A DNA stretch of 64,000 nt. It comes from Streptomyces griseus (GTDB taxonomy: Bacteria; Actinomycetota; Actinomycetes; Streptomycetales; Streptomycetaceae). Both the position numbers and the translations under genes were made by a program. A model generated the notes under the pieces. The model was given only the letters and a program-made list of their open reading frames with translations, was not told where the DNA came from and did no database searches. Numbering within the stretch: the stretch's first letter is position 1; every line of letters starts with the position of its first letter. Below are positions 24,401 through 32,877 of this stretch, in pieces. The stretch spans positions 62,001-126,000 of the forward strand of contig NZ_MDKB01000003.1 in NCBI RefSeq assembly GCF_001715295.1, given 5' to 3'.

Positions 24401-24931
24401 TCAGGAGTGGAACGGTCCGATGCGGTACAGCACCTCCGGCAGGTGCGTGCCCTCGGGGAACAGGTCTCCCGCGAAGAGCACCTCGCGCTCCAGGGCCACG
24501 TCGTGGCGCTGCGCGTAGGAGGTGAACAGCCGCTCGGACGCCGTGTTGTCCGGGGTGATGGTCGTCTCGACCGAGGTCAGCCCCTGGTCGGCGGCGACCC
24601 GGGCGGTCAGCGCGTCCAGCAGCGTGGCGGCCAGGCCCTTGCCGCGGTGGCTGCGGTCGACGGCCACCTGCCAGACGACGAGCGTCTGCGGGCGGTCAGG
24701 GCGTGTGTACCCGGTGACGAAGGCGACCGGGTCGCCGTTCTCGTCCCGGGCCACCACGGAGGTCGCCGCGAAGTCACGGCACCACAGCAGGTAGCTGTAG
24801 GAGGAGTTGAGGTCCAGGACCTCGGAGTCGCGGGCGATGCGCCAGATGGCGGCTCCGTCCTCCACCCGTGGCATGTCGATTCTGAGGAATTCGTTTCGGG
24901 CACGTGCAAGGTCTGCTGGTGCGGCGGTCAT
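24401..24931 (-). CDS. ectA: L-2,4-diaminobutyric acid acetyltransferase
   Basis: This 176-residue GNAT enzyme acetylates the gamma-amino group of diaminobutyrate. The acetyl-CoA loop is VAVDRSHRGKGLAATLLDA, and LDLNSSYSYLLWCRDFAATS is typical of EctA. It is the first gene of ectABCD. The start ATG has no ribosome site: only 8 bp separate it from a TAAATT -10-like sequence, so the operon may have a leaderless first gene. A palindrome overlaps that promoter. Confidence 0.96.
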   Translation of the reverse strand: MTAAPADLARARNEFLRIDMPRVEDGAAIWRIARDSEVLDLNSSYSYLLWCRDFAATSVVARDENGDPVAFVTGYTRPDRPQTLVVWQVAVDRSHRGKGLAATLLDALTARVAADQGLTSVETTITPDNTASERLFTSYAQRHDVALEREVLFAGDLFPEGTHLPEVLYRIGPFHS

Positions 24932-24937
24932 GTGAAT

Positions 24938-24958
24938 TGAATTTACCGAGCAAATTCA
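24938..24958 (-). promoter_or_regulatory. ectA promoter region with TGAATTT/AAATTCA palindrome
   Basis: TGAATTT (24938-24944) and AAATTCA (24952-24958) form a 7-bp perfect inverted repeat in a locally AT-rich patch. On the minus strand the proximal arm includes TAAATT (24945-24940), ending 8 bp before the ectA ATG, a spacing that fits a leaderless transcript. A good -35 hexamer was not found, as is common in osmotic-stress promoters. The remaining upstream sequence to 25197 shows no gene. Confidence 0.55.
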
Positions 24959-25197
24959 GAAATTGCATCGCCGCAAGGGGTTGGGTGGGAAGCTGCGGTG
25001 TGCTATCACGCGGGCGCGTGCTCGCGCACGGCCCCCGCCGAGACGTCCCGTTCTGTCCGGGATTCATCCGGCAAAACGGCCTCCCTGTGGAGTCGGTCAC
25101 AGGGTTGTAACTCTCTCGACACCCGCCGGAATCGCCCGGGGAGCACCCCGCCGGAGGGGTTGAGAACCAGGGTGTTTACGCAGGGAGGACGGGGGCA

Positions 25198-25245
25198 AAA
25201 GAATGCGGGGAGCTACTCTCGGTGGAGTAGTTCCCCGCATTCTTT
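25198..25245 (-). terminator. Very strong 21-bp terminator hairpin
   Basis: Bases 25198-25218 pair with 25225-25245 in 20 of 21 positions with a 6-nt loop. On the minus strand it is followed by TTTTGCCCCC. It lies 44 bp beyond the stop of the aminotransferase at 25290. The stem is AT-richer than its surroundings, so it stands out as a canonical intrinsic terminator, rare in this genome type. Confidence 0.88.
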
Positions 25246-25289
25246 GAATTATCTGTTCATCGGTGGCCCATTCGGGTGAACCGTGGAAT

Positions 25290-26396
25290 TCAGCGGCCGG
25301 ACCAGGTTTCGGCGACGGCCTTACGGGAAGCATCACGGTCGGTCTTCCGGCCGACGGCCGCCAGTGCCGCCCCCAGGGCGTCGAGCGACGCTCCCACCGC
25401 GCCGGGCGTGGCGTCCGGGCCGTAGTGGTTGACCCGGACCATCTCCCGCGCCAGCGCTCCGCCGCCGGCGACCAGGGGCAGACCGGGATCGGCCGTGAGC
25501 GCCGCGGCGACCAGCGAGGCCGCGTCGGTGTCCGCGGGCACGCGCAGCGTCGTGGCGACGGGTGCCGCGTCCCGCGCCTCGTGGACGTACGGCTCCAGGC
25601 CGCCGCCCAGCGCCAGGGCTCCCGCCCTGGTCGCCGCCGCGGCCGCCGCGTGGCGCGCCATGACCACGTTCGGACCGTCGGCCTCGATCCGCTCCAGGCA
25701 GGCCTCCAGCGCCAGCATCTCCAGCTGTGCCGGGGCGTGCGGCAGCGCCCGGCGGCCGGCGTCGATCCAGCGGGCCTTCCAGTCCAGCAGCGAGAGGTAC
25801 GAGTGGCGCGGAGCCCGGGGGTTGGCCGCCATCCGCTCCCAGGCCCGCTCGCTGACCGACACCGCCGACACGCCGGCGGGCCCGCCCATGGCCTTCTGGG
25901 CGCCGATGACGCACAGATCCACCCCCCAGGCGTCCGGCAGCAGCGGCTCGGCACCCACGGACGCCACGGCGTCGAGCATGAACAGCGCGCCGTGCTCCCG
26001 GACCACCTCGCCGATCTCCGCGACCGGGTTGGTGTTGCCGGTGGCGGCCTCGGCGTGCACCAGCGAGACGAAGCCGATCTCCGGGTGGTCCGCCAGCGCC
26101 TGCCCGACCTGTTCGGCGGTGACCGCCGAGTGGAAGGGCACCGCCAGATCGACGACGTCGGCCCCGCAGTCCCGCAGCCAGTCGCCGAATGTCCGGCCGT
26201 ACGGCCCGGTGACGACGTTCAGCGCGGTGGAACCGGGCCCGGCGCCGCCCCGGATGCATCCCTCCAGGGGCAGCAGCGCCTCGCCCTGCATGATGACGAC
26301 GTCCTGCTCGGTGGCGAGAAGGCCGGCCACCCGCTGTTCGATCTCCGCGAAACGGGCGGCGGTGAGCGGGGGGAGGTCGAGGAGGGGGTGGGTCAC
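25290..26396 (-). CDS. Alanine-glyoxylate/serine-pyruvate-type class V aminotransferase
   Basis: This 368-residue PLP enzyme has the lysine in CVIGAQKAMGGPAGVS and the cofactor aspartate in ALFMLDAVASVGAEPL. LNVVTGPYGRTFGDWLRDCGADV and VSLVHAEAATGNTNPVAEI fit the alanine-glyoxylate aminotransferase branch. It would transfer an amino group between a small amino acid and a 2-oxo acid. The GTG at 26396, with GAAGAGAG upstream, is chosen; the much longer frame upstream is a shadow of the divergent amidohydrolase. Substrates are not certain. Confidence 0.85.
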   Translation of the reverse strand: MTHPLLDLPPLTAARFAEIEQRVAGLLATEQDVVIMQGEALLPLEGCIRGGAGPGSTALNVVTGPYGRTFGDWLRDCGADVVDLAVPFHSAVTAEQVGQALADHPEIGFVSLVHAEAATGNTNPVAEIGEVVREHGALFMLDAVASVGAEPLLPDAWGVDLCVIGAQKAMGGPAGVSAVSVSERAWERMAANPRAPRHSYLSLLDWKARWIDAGRRALPHAPAQLEMLALEACLERIEADGPNVVMARHAAAAAATRAGALALGGGLEPYVHEARDAAPVATTLRVPADTDAASLVAAALTADPGLPLVAGGGALAREMVRVNHYGPDATPGAVGASLDALGAALAAVGRKTDRDASRKAVAETWSGR

Positions 26397-26525
26397 GGTG
26401 GTGCTCTCTTCGGGTCGGTCGGTCCGTGGCGGGCTGTCGCGTCGAGGGTAGTGGCCTGCCCGGCTCCCCGCGGTGCCCGGCCACCGCCCGGAGGAGCCGG
26501 CGGAGCGGCTCGTAGAGTGCTGTAC

Positions 26526-27626
26526 ATGAGTGATCACGAGGTGGCGCGGGTGCTGCGGATCGAGGGGCGGGTGCTCGCCGGCCCGGACGACGTCAGGGAC
26601 GGGCTCTGGGCCGTCGACGGCCGGATCACCTACGACCGGCCGCCGGGCGCGGACGCCGCCCTGACGCTCACCGGCTGGGCACTGCCCGGCCTCGTCGACG
26701 CCCACTGCCACGTCGGACTCGACCGTCACGGCCCCGTCGACGCGGCGACCGGCGAGAAGCAGGCCCTCAGTGACCGGGAGGCCGGCACGCTGCTCATCCG
26801 GGACGCCGGATCCCCCTCGGACACCCGGTGGATGGACGACCGGGAGGACCTGCCGAAGATCATCAGGGCAGGCCGTCACATCGCCAGGACCCGCCGCTAC
26901 ATCCGCAACTACGCGCACGAGATCGAGCCCGGCGATCTGGTCGCCTACGTCGCCCGGGAGGCACGGCGGGGTGACGGCTGGGTCAAGCTGGTGGGTGACT
27001 GGATCGACCGGGACGCCGGGGACCTCACCGCCTGCTGGCCCCGCGCCGAGGTCGAGGCGGCCATCGCGGAGGCCCACCGGCTGGGCGCCCGGGTCACCGC
27101 GCACTGCTTCGCCGAGGCCGCCCTGCGCGATCTGGTGGAGGCCGGGATCGACTGCGTCGAGCACGCGACGGGGCTGACCGAGGACACCGTCCCGCTCTTC
27201 GCCGAGCGGGGCGTCGCCATCGTCCCGACCCTGGTCAACATCGCCACCTTCCCCGACCTGGCGGCCGGCGGCGAGGCCCGGTATCCGCGCTGGTCCGCCC
27301 ACATGCGGCGGCTCCACGCCCGCCGGTACGACACCGTGCGGGCGGCGTACGACGCGGGCATCCCCGTCTTCGTCGGCACGGACGCCGGCGGCTCGCTGGC
27401 CCACGGCCTGGTGGCGGCCGAGGTGGCCGAACTGGTGAAGGCCGGCATCCCGCCCCTGGATGCGCTCTCCGCGACCACCTGGGGGGCGCGGAGGTGGCTC
27501 GGCCGGCCGGTGCTGGAGGAGGGGGCTCCGGCGGACCTGGTGGTGTACGACGAGGATCCGCGGGCGGACGTGCGGGTGCTGGCGGCGCCCCGCAGGGTGG
27601 TCCTCGACGGCCGGGTGGTCGGCTGA
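26526..27626 (+). CDS. Amidohydrolase family protein
   Basis: This 366-residue metal-dependent hydrolase has the HxH metal pair in LPGLVDAHCHVGLD and a later histidine in ARVTAHCFAEAALRDLVEAG. DCVEHATGL and FVGTDAGGSLAHGLVA supply the remaining ligands. The C-terminal composite domain ends DVRVLAAPRRVVLDGRVVG, as in imidazolonepropionase/prolidase-like members. It would hydrolyse a C-N bond in a small cyclic or amide compound. It is divergent from the aminotransferase and stands alone. No clear ribosome site precedes the ATG. Confidence 0.87.
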   Translation: MSDHEVARVLRIEGRVLAGPDDVRDGLWAVDGRITYDRPPGADAALTLTGWALPGLVDAHCHVGLDRHGPVDAATGEKQALSDREAGTLLIRDAGSPSDTRWMDDREDLPKIIRAGRHIARTRRYIRNYAHEIEPGDLVAYVAREARRGDGWVKLVGDWIDRDAGDLTACWPRAEVEAAIAEAHRLGARVTAHCFAEAALRDLVEAGIDCVEHATGLTEDTVPLFAERGVAIVPTLVNIATFPDLAAGGEARYPRWSAHMRRLHARRYDTVRAAYDAGIPVFVGTDAGGSLAHGLVAAEVAELVKAGIPPLDALSATTWGARRWLGRPVLEEGAPADLVVYDEDPRADVRVLAAPRRVVLDGRVVG

Positions 27627-27804
27627 CCGGCCGCGGGCGTCGTCGTGTTGACAGGCAGTGACGCACGCCCGCACCAGTCGTTGAAGCACTTCAGCGGTCC
27701 GTCCGGTGACCGGGTACCCGCGCCGACCGCGTGCGGTGGATCGGGTGACGGCGAGGAACTCCTGTGCCGGAAGATTCGAATACACGCACGGAAACCCCCC
27801 TTTG

Positions 27805-27911
27805 GAGTGAACTGACGCCGGGTGTACGCCAGTTCACTCTGTGTGCGTAAAGATTCACGGAGTCGAGGCCGCCGGTGCCCGTGATGTCCCCCCTTGGACG
27901 GCGCCGGCGGC
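27805..27911 (+). promoter_or_regulatory. Structured region upstream of the LAETG protein gene
   Basis: In the 314-bp gap before 27941, GAGTGAACTG (27805-27814) pairs with CAGTTCACTC (27830-27839) around a 15-nt loop. A second stem joins GCCGCCGG (27868-27875) to CCGGCGGC (27904-27911). Both could form in a 5' leader, or the first could be an operator. No known riboswitch consensus was recognised. Confidence 0.45.
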
Positions 27912-27940
27912 TCCATGTCTCTTGTGGGGGTTCCACCATC

Positions 27941-29059
27941 GTGAACAGCAACACCTTCCGTCCGGCTGTCCTGGCGGTCGCCGCAGCACCCGTCGCCCTG
28001 CTGGTCGCCGTCCCCGCGCAGGCAGCCACCGCGACGGCTCCGGCCACCGAGGCCAACGGCCACGGAAAGGCGGCCGCGGTCGTGCTCCGCACCACGCTCG
28101 ACGTCTCGCTCATGAACAGGTCGGTCCAGGTGCCGCTCAAGGCCACGCTCAACGAGGTGAAGGCCCCGGCGAGCGCGGAGCGGACGGCGCTCAGCGTGGA
28201 ACTCGACGGTGTCGGGAAGGGCCGGCCGGTCCAGGTGCTGAAGGCCGACGCCGCCACCGCGAACGCCACCGTGGACGAGCACCGGGCCGAGGGCTACGCC
28301 AACCTCGCGAAGGCCCGTGTGCACGTGCCCGGCCTTCCCCTGCTCTCCCTGGTCGAGGTGGAGAAGGTCACCTCGAAGGCGGTGTGCGAGGCCGGCGCGA
28401 AGCCGGTCGCGGAGTCGAACGTGCTGGGCCACGTCTCGGTGCTCGGCAAACGGGTCGAGCTGACCTCGGGCGGCACCACGGGTGTCGAGGTGCCCGGCGT
28501 CGGCGAGGTCACCCTCGACCTTTCGGAGACCCGCACCACCACGCGTACGGCCGCCGCGACGGCGCTGAGGCTGCGGGTGTCGGTGAACCCGCTCAGCCTG
28601 AACGTCGCCGAGGTCGGGGGAGAGGTCACGCTGGCGGAAGCGACGTGCGAGACGCCCGAGGGCACGGGCGGGCCGGGCAACGGCGGTTCGTCCGGCGGCG
28701 GTTCGCACAACGGCGGGTCCGGCAACGGCGGTTCCTCCGGCGACGGAGGATCGGGGGGCGGGGGCTCGTCGACCGCCGGGTCGTCCGGCAGTGGTGGCAC
28801 CTCGGGCAGCGGCGGTTCCGGCGACCCGCAGGGTACGGGCGGTACGGGCGGTTCCGGCGGCGACTCCACCGGCAAGGAGGACGAGATCGGCGACGTGAAG
28901 CCCCAAACAGGTTCCGAGCCGGCACCGGCCTCCGGTACCGGTGACCTCGCCGAGACCGGCTCCAGCTCGTCGACCCCGTACATCGCGGGTGGTGCGGCCC
29001 TCCTGCTGGCGGCCGGTGGCGCTGCCACGGTCGTCGCCCGCAGGCGCGGCCAGAACTGA
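27941..29059 (+). CDS. LAETG-anchored surface protein (SCO1860-like)
   Basis: This 372-residue exported protein starts at a GTG. The signal peptide covers about residues 1-28 (APVALLVAVPAQA). A beta-rich region with two cysteines (KAVCEAGAK and EATCETPEG) runs to about residue 245. A long Gly/Ser-rich wall-spanning segment follows, then the sorting signal LAETG (residues 336-340), a hydrophobic helix and a RRRGQN tail. LAxTG is the class E sortase motif of Streptomyces, so the protein should be linked to peptidoglycan. Its role is unknown. No sortase gene lies nearby. Confidence 0.9.
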   Translation: MNSNTFRPAVLAVAAAPVALLVAVPAQAATATAPATEANGHGKAAAVVLRTTLDVSLMNRSVQVPLKATLNEVKAPASAERTALSVELDGVGKGRPVQVLKADAATANATVDEHRAEGYANLAKARVHVPGLPLLSLVEVEKVTSKAVCEAGAKPVAESNVLGHVSVLGKRVELTSGGTTGVEVPGVGEVTLDLSETRTTTRTAAATALRLRVSVNPLSLNVAEVGGEVTLAEATCETPEGTGGPGNGGSSGGGSHNGGSGNGGSSGDGGSGGGGSSTAGSSGSGGTSGSGGSGDPQGTGGTGGSGGDSTGKEDEIGDVKPQTGSEPAPASGTGDLAETGSSSSTPYIAGGAALLLAAGGAATVVARRRGQN

Positions 29060-29148
29060 TCCACCCGAGGGGGGCAGGCCCGAGAGGGGCCAGGGGGAGG
29101 GTGGGGAGCGGTGCTCGCACGGATGAGTTGCGCTCCCCACCGGGGCCG

Positions 29149-30660
29149 TCAGCCCACCGCTCCCCGGGGCAGCCCCTGCAGCGCCAGGTCGAGGGCCTGC
29201 AGGAACCGGTTGGTCGTCACCCGGTCGCGTACGGCCAGCCGCAGCCACTCGCGCCCCAGCCCGGGGAACGTGTCCCCCCGCCGGGCCGCGAACCCCCGCG
29301 CCCGCAGCCGTTCCCGTACCTCGTCCGCCCGGTCCAGTCCGATCAGTACGAACGGACCCGCGGCCGGCTCCACCACCCGTACCTCGCCGAACTCCGCGAG
29401 CCCGGCCAGCAGATGCGCCCGGTCCACCGCGACCCGATCCGCCGCGCCGGCCGCCTCCACCAGTGCGCGCGGCTCCATGCACGCCTCGGCCGCGGCCAGC
29501 GCCGGTGTGGACACCGGCCACAGGGGCTGCGCCTCCTGCAGCAGGGCGATCGTCGCCGGCTCGGCCAGGACGTAGCCGATCCGCAGACCCGCGAGCCCCC
29601 ATGTCTTGGTCAGGCTCCGCAGCACGACGAGTCCCGGGACGTCCTGCCGGCCGCACAGGGCCTCCCGTTCGCCCGGCACGGCGTCCATGAAGGCCTCGTC
29701 GACCACCAGGGTCCGCCCGGGACGCGCCAGTTGCTCCAGCACCTCCGCGGGATGGAGCACGGACGTCGGATTGGTCGGGTTGCCGACCACCACGAGGTCC
29801 GCGTCCTCCGGAACGGCCGCCGGATCCAGCCGGAAGCCGTCCTCCGGGTGCAGCAGCACCCGCCCCACCTCGTGCCCGGCCGCACGCAACGCCGCCTCCG
29901 GCTCCGTGAACTGAGGGTGTACGACGACCGGCCGCTCCGTCGGCAGCGCCCGCGCCATCAGCACGAAGGCCTCGGCCGCCCCCGCGGTGAGCAGGACCCG
30001 CTCCTCGGGCAGCCCGTGCCGTGCGGCGACCGCCGTCCGCGCGCGCCGCCCGTCCGGATAGGCGGCGAGCGAGCCCAGCGACGCGGCTATCCGTTCGCGC
30101 AGCCAGTGAGGAGGCGTTCCGGTTCGTACGTTCACGGCGAGGTCCGTCAGATCCAGGCCACGCACTTCCGCGTCGCCGTGGTGCCGCAGATCGGGCCCGG
30201 CGCTCTCGGTGTCCTTCGTGGGGGGCAGCATGGCAGCCATGGTGAACGGCCCGGAGCCGTACGTCGACGGCGGGGTGCCGGTACGCGGACACCGGCGGGC
30301 CACCGCGCAGGTCGCCGACGCCGACTTCCTTTTGCCTACCAGGAGTTCGCCCGCACCGGCCAGAGCGGCGGCCTCCGCGACCGACGGGGTCCCCACGGCG
30401 GCGCGCGCCGCCCACGAGGGACTGGGGACGTGGACGGCGGCCAGTTCCGACGCCGTGTACGGGCGCACGGGGACCCCGAGCCGTGCCGCCGCCCCGACGA
30501 TTCCCGGTTCGTCCGCCTTCGTGTCCAGGGTGGCCAGCTCCGCCACCGCGCCCGCCGGCAGGCCGGCCGCGTCCAGCGTCTCGAGGACCAGTCCCACCAC
30601 CTCCTCGGCCGGCGCCCCCCGGCGGGCACCGACACCGACGACGAGCACGGCCCGGGTCAT
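29149..30660 (-). CDS. cobC: CobC-like PLP enzyme with an N-terminal CbiG/CobE domain
   Basis: This 503-residue protein is a fusion. Residues 1-125 (VLVVGVGARRGAPAEEVVGL, then ELATLDTKADEPGIVGAAA) match the C-terminal domain of CbiG, also seen as CobE, which acts in ring contraction during corrin synthesis. From about 155 it is a class I/II aminotransferase fold with the lysine in VVLRSLTKTWGLAGLRIGYV. This resembles CobD-type threonine-phosphate decarboxylases and Rv2231c-like CobC. It lies apart from the cobalamin operon but on the same strand. The fusion seems real because the frame is uninterrupted and both halves are well formed. Confidence 0.87.
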   Translation of the reverse strand: MTRAVLVVGVGARRGAPAEEVVGLVLETLDAAGLPAGAVAELATLDTKADEPGIVGAAARLGVPVRPYTASELAAVHVPSPSWAARAAVGTPSVAEAAALAGAGELLVGKRKSASATCAVARRCPRTGTPPSTYGSGPFTMAAMLPPTKDTESAGPDLRHHGDAEVRGLDLTDLAVNVRTGTPPHWLRERIAASLGSLAAYPDGRRARTAVAARHGLPEERVLLTAGAAEAFVLMARALPTERPVVVHPQFTEPEAALRAAGHEVGRVLLHPEDGFRLDPAAVPEDADLVVVGNPTNPTSVLHPAEVLEQLARPGRTLVVDEAFMDAVPGEREALCGRQDVPGLVVLRSLTKTWGLAGLRIGYVLAEPATIALLQEAQPLWPVSTPALAAAEACMEPRALVEAAGAADRVAVDRAHLLAGLAEFGEVRVVEPAAGPFVLIGLDRADEVRERLRARGFAARRGDTFPGLGREWLRLAVRDRVTTNRFLQALDLALQGLPRGAVG

Positions 30661-30805
30661 GGGCGGAGTCCTTCCGGAAGAACGCGAGAAGCGTGACGGG
30701 GGAGACGGGGGACAGGGTCTCACCGGCCCGGAACGGAGGGCCGGGGACCGCCGGTGAGGGTGGCCTGGGATGCGCGCCCCCGGGTCAATCGGCTAGCAAG
30801 AGCCC

Positions 30806-31528
30806 ATGGCGGTATTCGTCGCGCTCGGCGCGTTCCTGATGACCCTGGCGGGGGGCTGGGCCGCGCAGCGTGTCAGCGACCGCCGCCATCTCGTACTCGG
30901 CCTCGCCGGAGGGCTGATGCTCGGCGTCGTCGGCCTGGATCTGCTGCCCGAGGCGATGAAGGCCGCGGGCGGCGAGGTCTTCGGGGTGCCCGCCGCCCTG
31001 CTGTTCTTCGTGGGCGGCTTCCTGGCGGCCCACCTCGTGGAGCGCTCGCTGGCCGTGCGGCAGGCGGCACACGGCGCGAGCGAGGAACGGGTGCCGCAGG
31101 TGGGGCTCACGGCGGCGGCCGCGATGGTGGGACACAGCCTGATGGACGGCGTCGCGCTCGGCGCCGCCTTCCAGGTCGGCGGCGGCATGGGAGCCGCCGT
31201 CGCACTCGCCGTCATCACCCACGACTTCGCCGACGGCTTCAACACCTACACGCTCACCAGCCTCTACGGGAACGCCCGCCGCAAGGCGCTCCTGATGCTG
31301 TACGCGGACGCGCTCGCCCCCGTCCTGGGCGCGGCGACCACCTTGGTGGTCACCCTTCCGGAGGAACCGCTCGGCTGCTATCTCGGCTTCTTCGGCGGGG
31401 CGCTGCTCTACCTCGCCGCAGCCGAGATCCTGCCCGAGGCGCACCATGAACACCCGGCCCGCTCCACCCTGCTGTGCACCGTCGCGGGAGTGGGCTTCAT
31501 CTGGCTGGTGGTCGGCGTCGCGGGGTGA
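30806..31528 (+). CDS. ZIP-family divalent metal transporter
   Basis: This 240-residue membrane protein has about seven membrane segments. The family signature is visible in segments IV and V: AAAMVGHSLMDGVALGAAF and ALAVITHDFADGFNTYTLTS, with the metal-binding His, Asp and Asn. A histidine-bearing loop (EAHHEHPARS) lies between later segments. It would import zinc or a related metal. Its place between cobC and the cobalamin operon, divergent from the former, makes cobalt a possible cargo, but that is inference. No ribosome site is obvious; TAGCAA lies 6-7 bp before the ATG, so a leaderless start is possible. Confidence 0.87.
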   Translation: MAVFVALGAFLMTLAGGWAAQRVSDRRHLVLGLAGGLMLGVVGLDLLPEAMKAAGGEVFGVPAALLFFVGGFLAAHLVERSLAVRQAAHGASEERVPQVGLTAAAAMVGHSLMDGVALGAAFQVGGGMGAAVALAVITHDFADGFNTYTLTSLYGNARRKALLMLYADALAPVLGAATTLVVTLPEEPLGCYLGFFGGALLYLAAAEILPEAHHEHPARSTLLCTVAGVGFIWLVVGVAG

Positions 31529-31530
31529 CC

Positions 31531-32877
31531 TCATCCCCGGCACCGCTCCACGAAACGCCGCGCTACCGAGGGCGACGCCGCCCAGTGCGTGTGCACATAA
31601 CTCGCGTGCACACCCCCCTGTACGAAACCCTCCACCCGCCGCTCCGGCTGATGCAGGCCCCACGCCGGGGTGGCGCCGGCCCCCGGCTCCAGCACCGTGC
31701 GGTGGAACTCGTGCCCGCGCAGCCGGGTCCCCGCCGCCGCGAGCACGCTGTCGGTGAGCGCCACGGCCTGCCGGTAGCCCAGGGTCAGCCGCCCGGACAT
31801 CCGGGCCGAGGCGTCCAGCACCCCGCACATCGGACGTCCGTCCAGCTCACGGGCCAGGTAGAGCAGTCCCGCACACTCCGCGGCCACCGGGGCACCCGCC
31901 CGGGCCAGCGCGGTGACGGCCCCGCGCAGGGCCACGTTCGCCGACAGTTCCGGGGCGTACACCTCGGGGAACCCCCCGCCGATGACCAGACCCGCCGTGC
32001 CGGCGGGCAGCTCCTCGTCCCGCAGCGGATCGAAGACGGCCACCTCCGCACCGGCCGCCGTCAGCAGCTCGGCGTGCTCCGCGTACGCGAACGTGAACGC
32101 CGCGCCACCCGCCACGGCGACGACCGGCCGGGGCCCCACGACAGCCACCCGCTCCGGCTCCCAGACCTCCTCCGGCAGCACGGGAGCCGACCTGGCCAGC
32201 GCCAGCAGGGCGTCGAGATCGCAGCCTTCCCGCACCCGCTCACCCATGGCCCGTACGGCGTCCACGGCGTCCGCCTGCCGCTCGGCCACCGGTACCAGGC
32301 CCAGGTGCCGCGACGGGGTCGCCACCTGCGGGGCCCGCCGCAGCACCCCGAGTACCGGCAGCCCCGACTCGTCCAGGGCCTCCCGCAGCAGCGCCTCGTG
32401 ACGGTCGGAGGCCACCTTGTTGAGGATCACCCCGCCGATCCGCACCTCCGGGTCCCAGGAGGCGAAACCGTGCACCAGGGCGGCGACGGAGCGGGACTGG
32501 GAGGAGGCGTCGACCACCAGGACGACCGGCGCCCGCAGCAGCTTCGACACCTGCGCAGTCGACGCCAGTTCCCCCTGGCCCGACGCCCCGTCGTACAGCC
32601 CCATCACGCCCTCGACGACCGCCAGTTCGCAGCCGGCCGACCCATGGGCGAACAAGGGTGCGATCAGCTCGGGGCCGCACATGTAGGCGTCGAGGTTGCG
32701 GCCCGGACGGCCGGTCGCCAGCGCGTGGTACCCGGGATCGATGTAGTCGGGGCCCACCTTGTGCGGGGACACGGCGAGGCCGCGCCCCGCGAAGGCCGCC
32801 ATCAGCCCGGTGGCGACCGTGGTCTTGCCGCTGCCCGACGCCGGCGCGGCTATGACCAGACGGGGAACACTTACCAC
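31531..32877 (-). CDS. cobB: Cobyrinic acid a,c-diamide synthase (CobB/CbiA)
   Basis: This 448-residue ATP- and glutamine-dependent amidase starts with a P-loop (VIAAPASGSGKTTVATGL) and the substrate segment SPHKVGPDYIDPGYH. The C-terminal class I glutaminase domain has the cysteine in AAECAGLLYLARELDG and FVQGGVHASYVHTHW. It amidates the a and c side chains of the corrin ring. The GTG start overlaps the last codons of cobO. It is the last gene of the riboswitch-led operon. Confidence 0.94.
   Translation of the reverse strand: MVSVPRLVIAAPASGSGKTTVATGLMAAFAGRGLAVSPHKVGPDYIDPGYHALATGRPGRNLDAYMCGPELIAPLFAHGSAGCELAVVEGVMGLYDGASGQGELASTAQVSKLLRAPVVLVVDASSQSRSVAALVHGFASWDPEVRIGGVILNKVASDRHEALLREALDESGLPVLGVLRRAPQVATPSRHLGLVPVAERQADAVDAVRAMGERVREGCDLDALLALARSAPVLPEEVWEPERVAVVGPRPVVAVAGGAAFTFAYAEHAELLTAAGAEVAVFDPLRDEELPAGTAGLVIGGGFPEVYAPELSANVALRGAVTALARAGAPVAAECAGLLYLARELDGRPMCGVLDASARMSGRLTLGYRQAVALTDSVLAAAGTRLRGHEFHRTVLEPGAGATPAWGLHQPERRVEGFVQGGVHASYVHTHWAASPSVARRFVERCRG

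Noticed and set aside
26945..30415. Minus-strand open frame of 1156 codons
   Set aside because: It runs antisense to the amidohydrolase and LAETG genes and into another frame of cobC; composition is repetitive and no domain is seen.
30661..30805. Second cobalamin riboswitch between cobC and the ZIP gene
   Set aside because: Neither the GCCACTG element nor the GAGCCAGGAGAC box is present on either strand.
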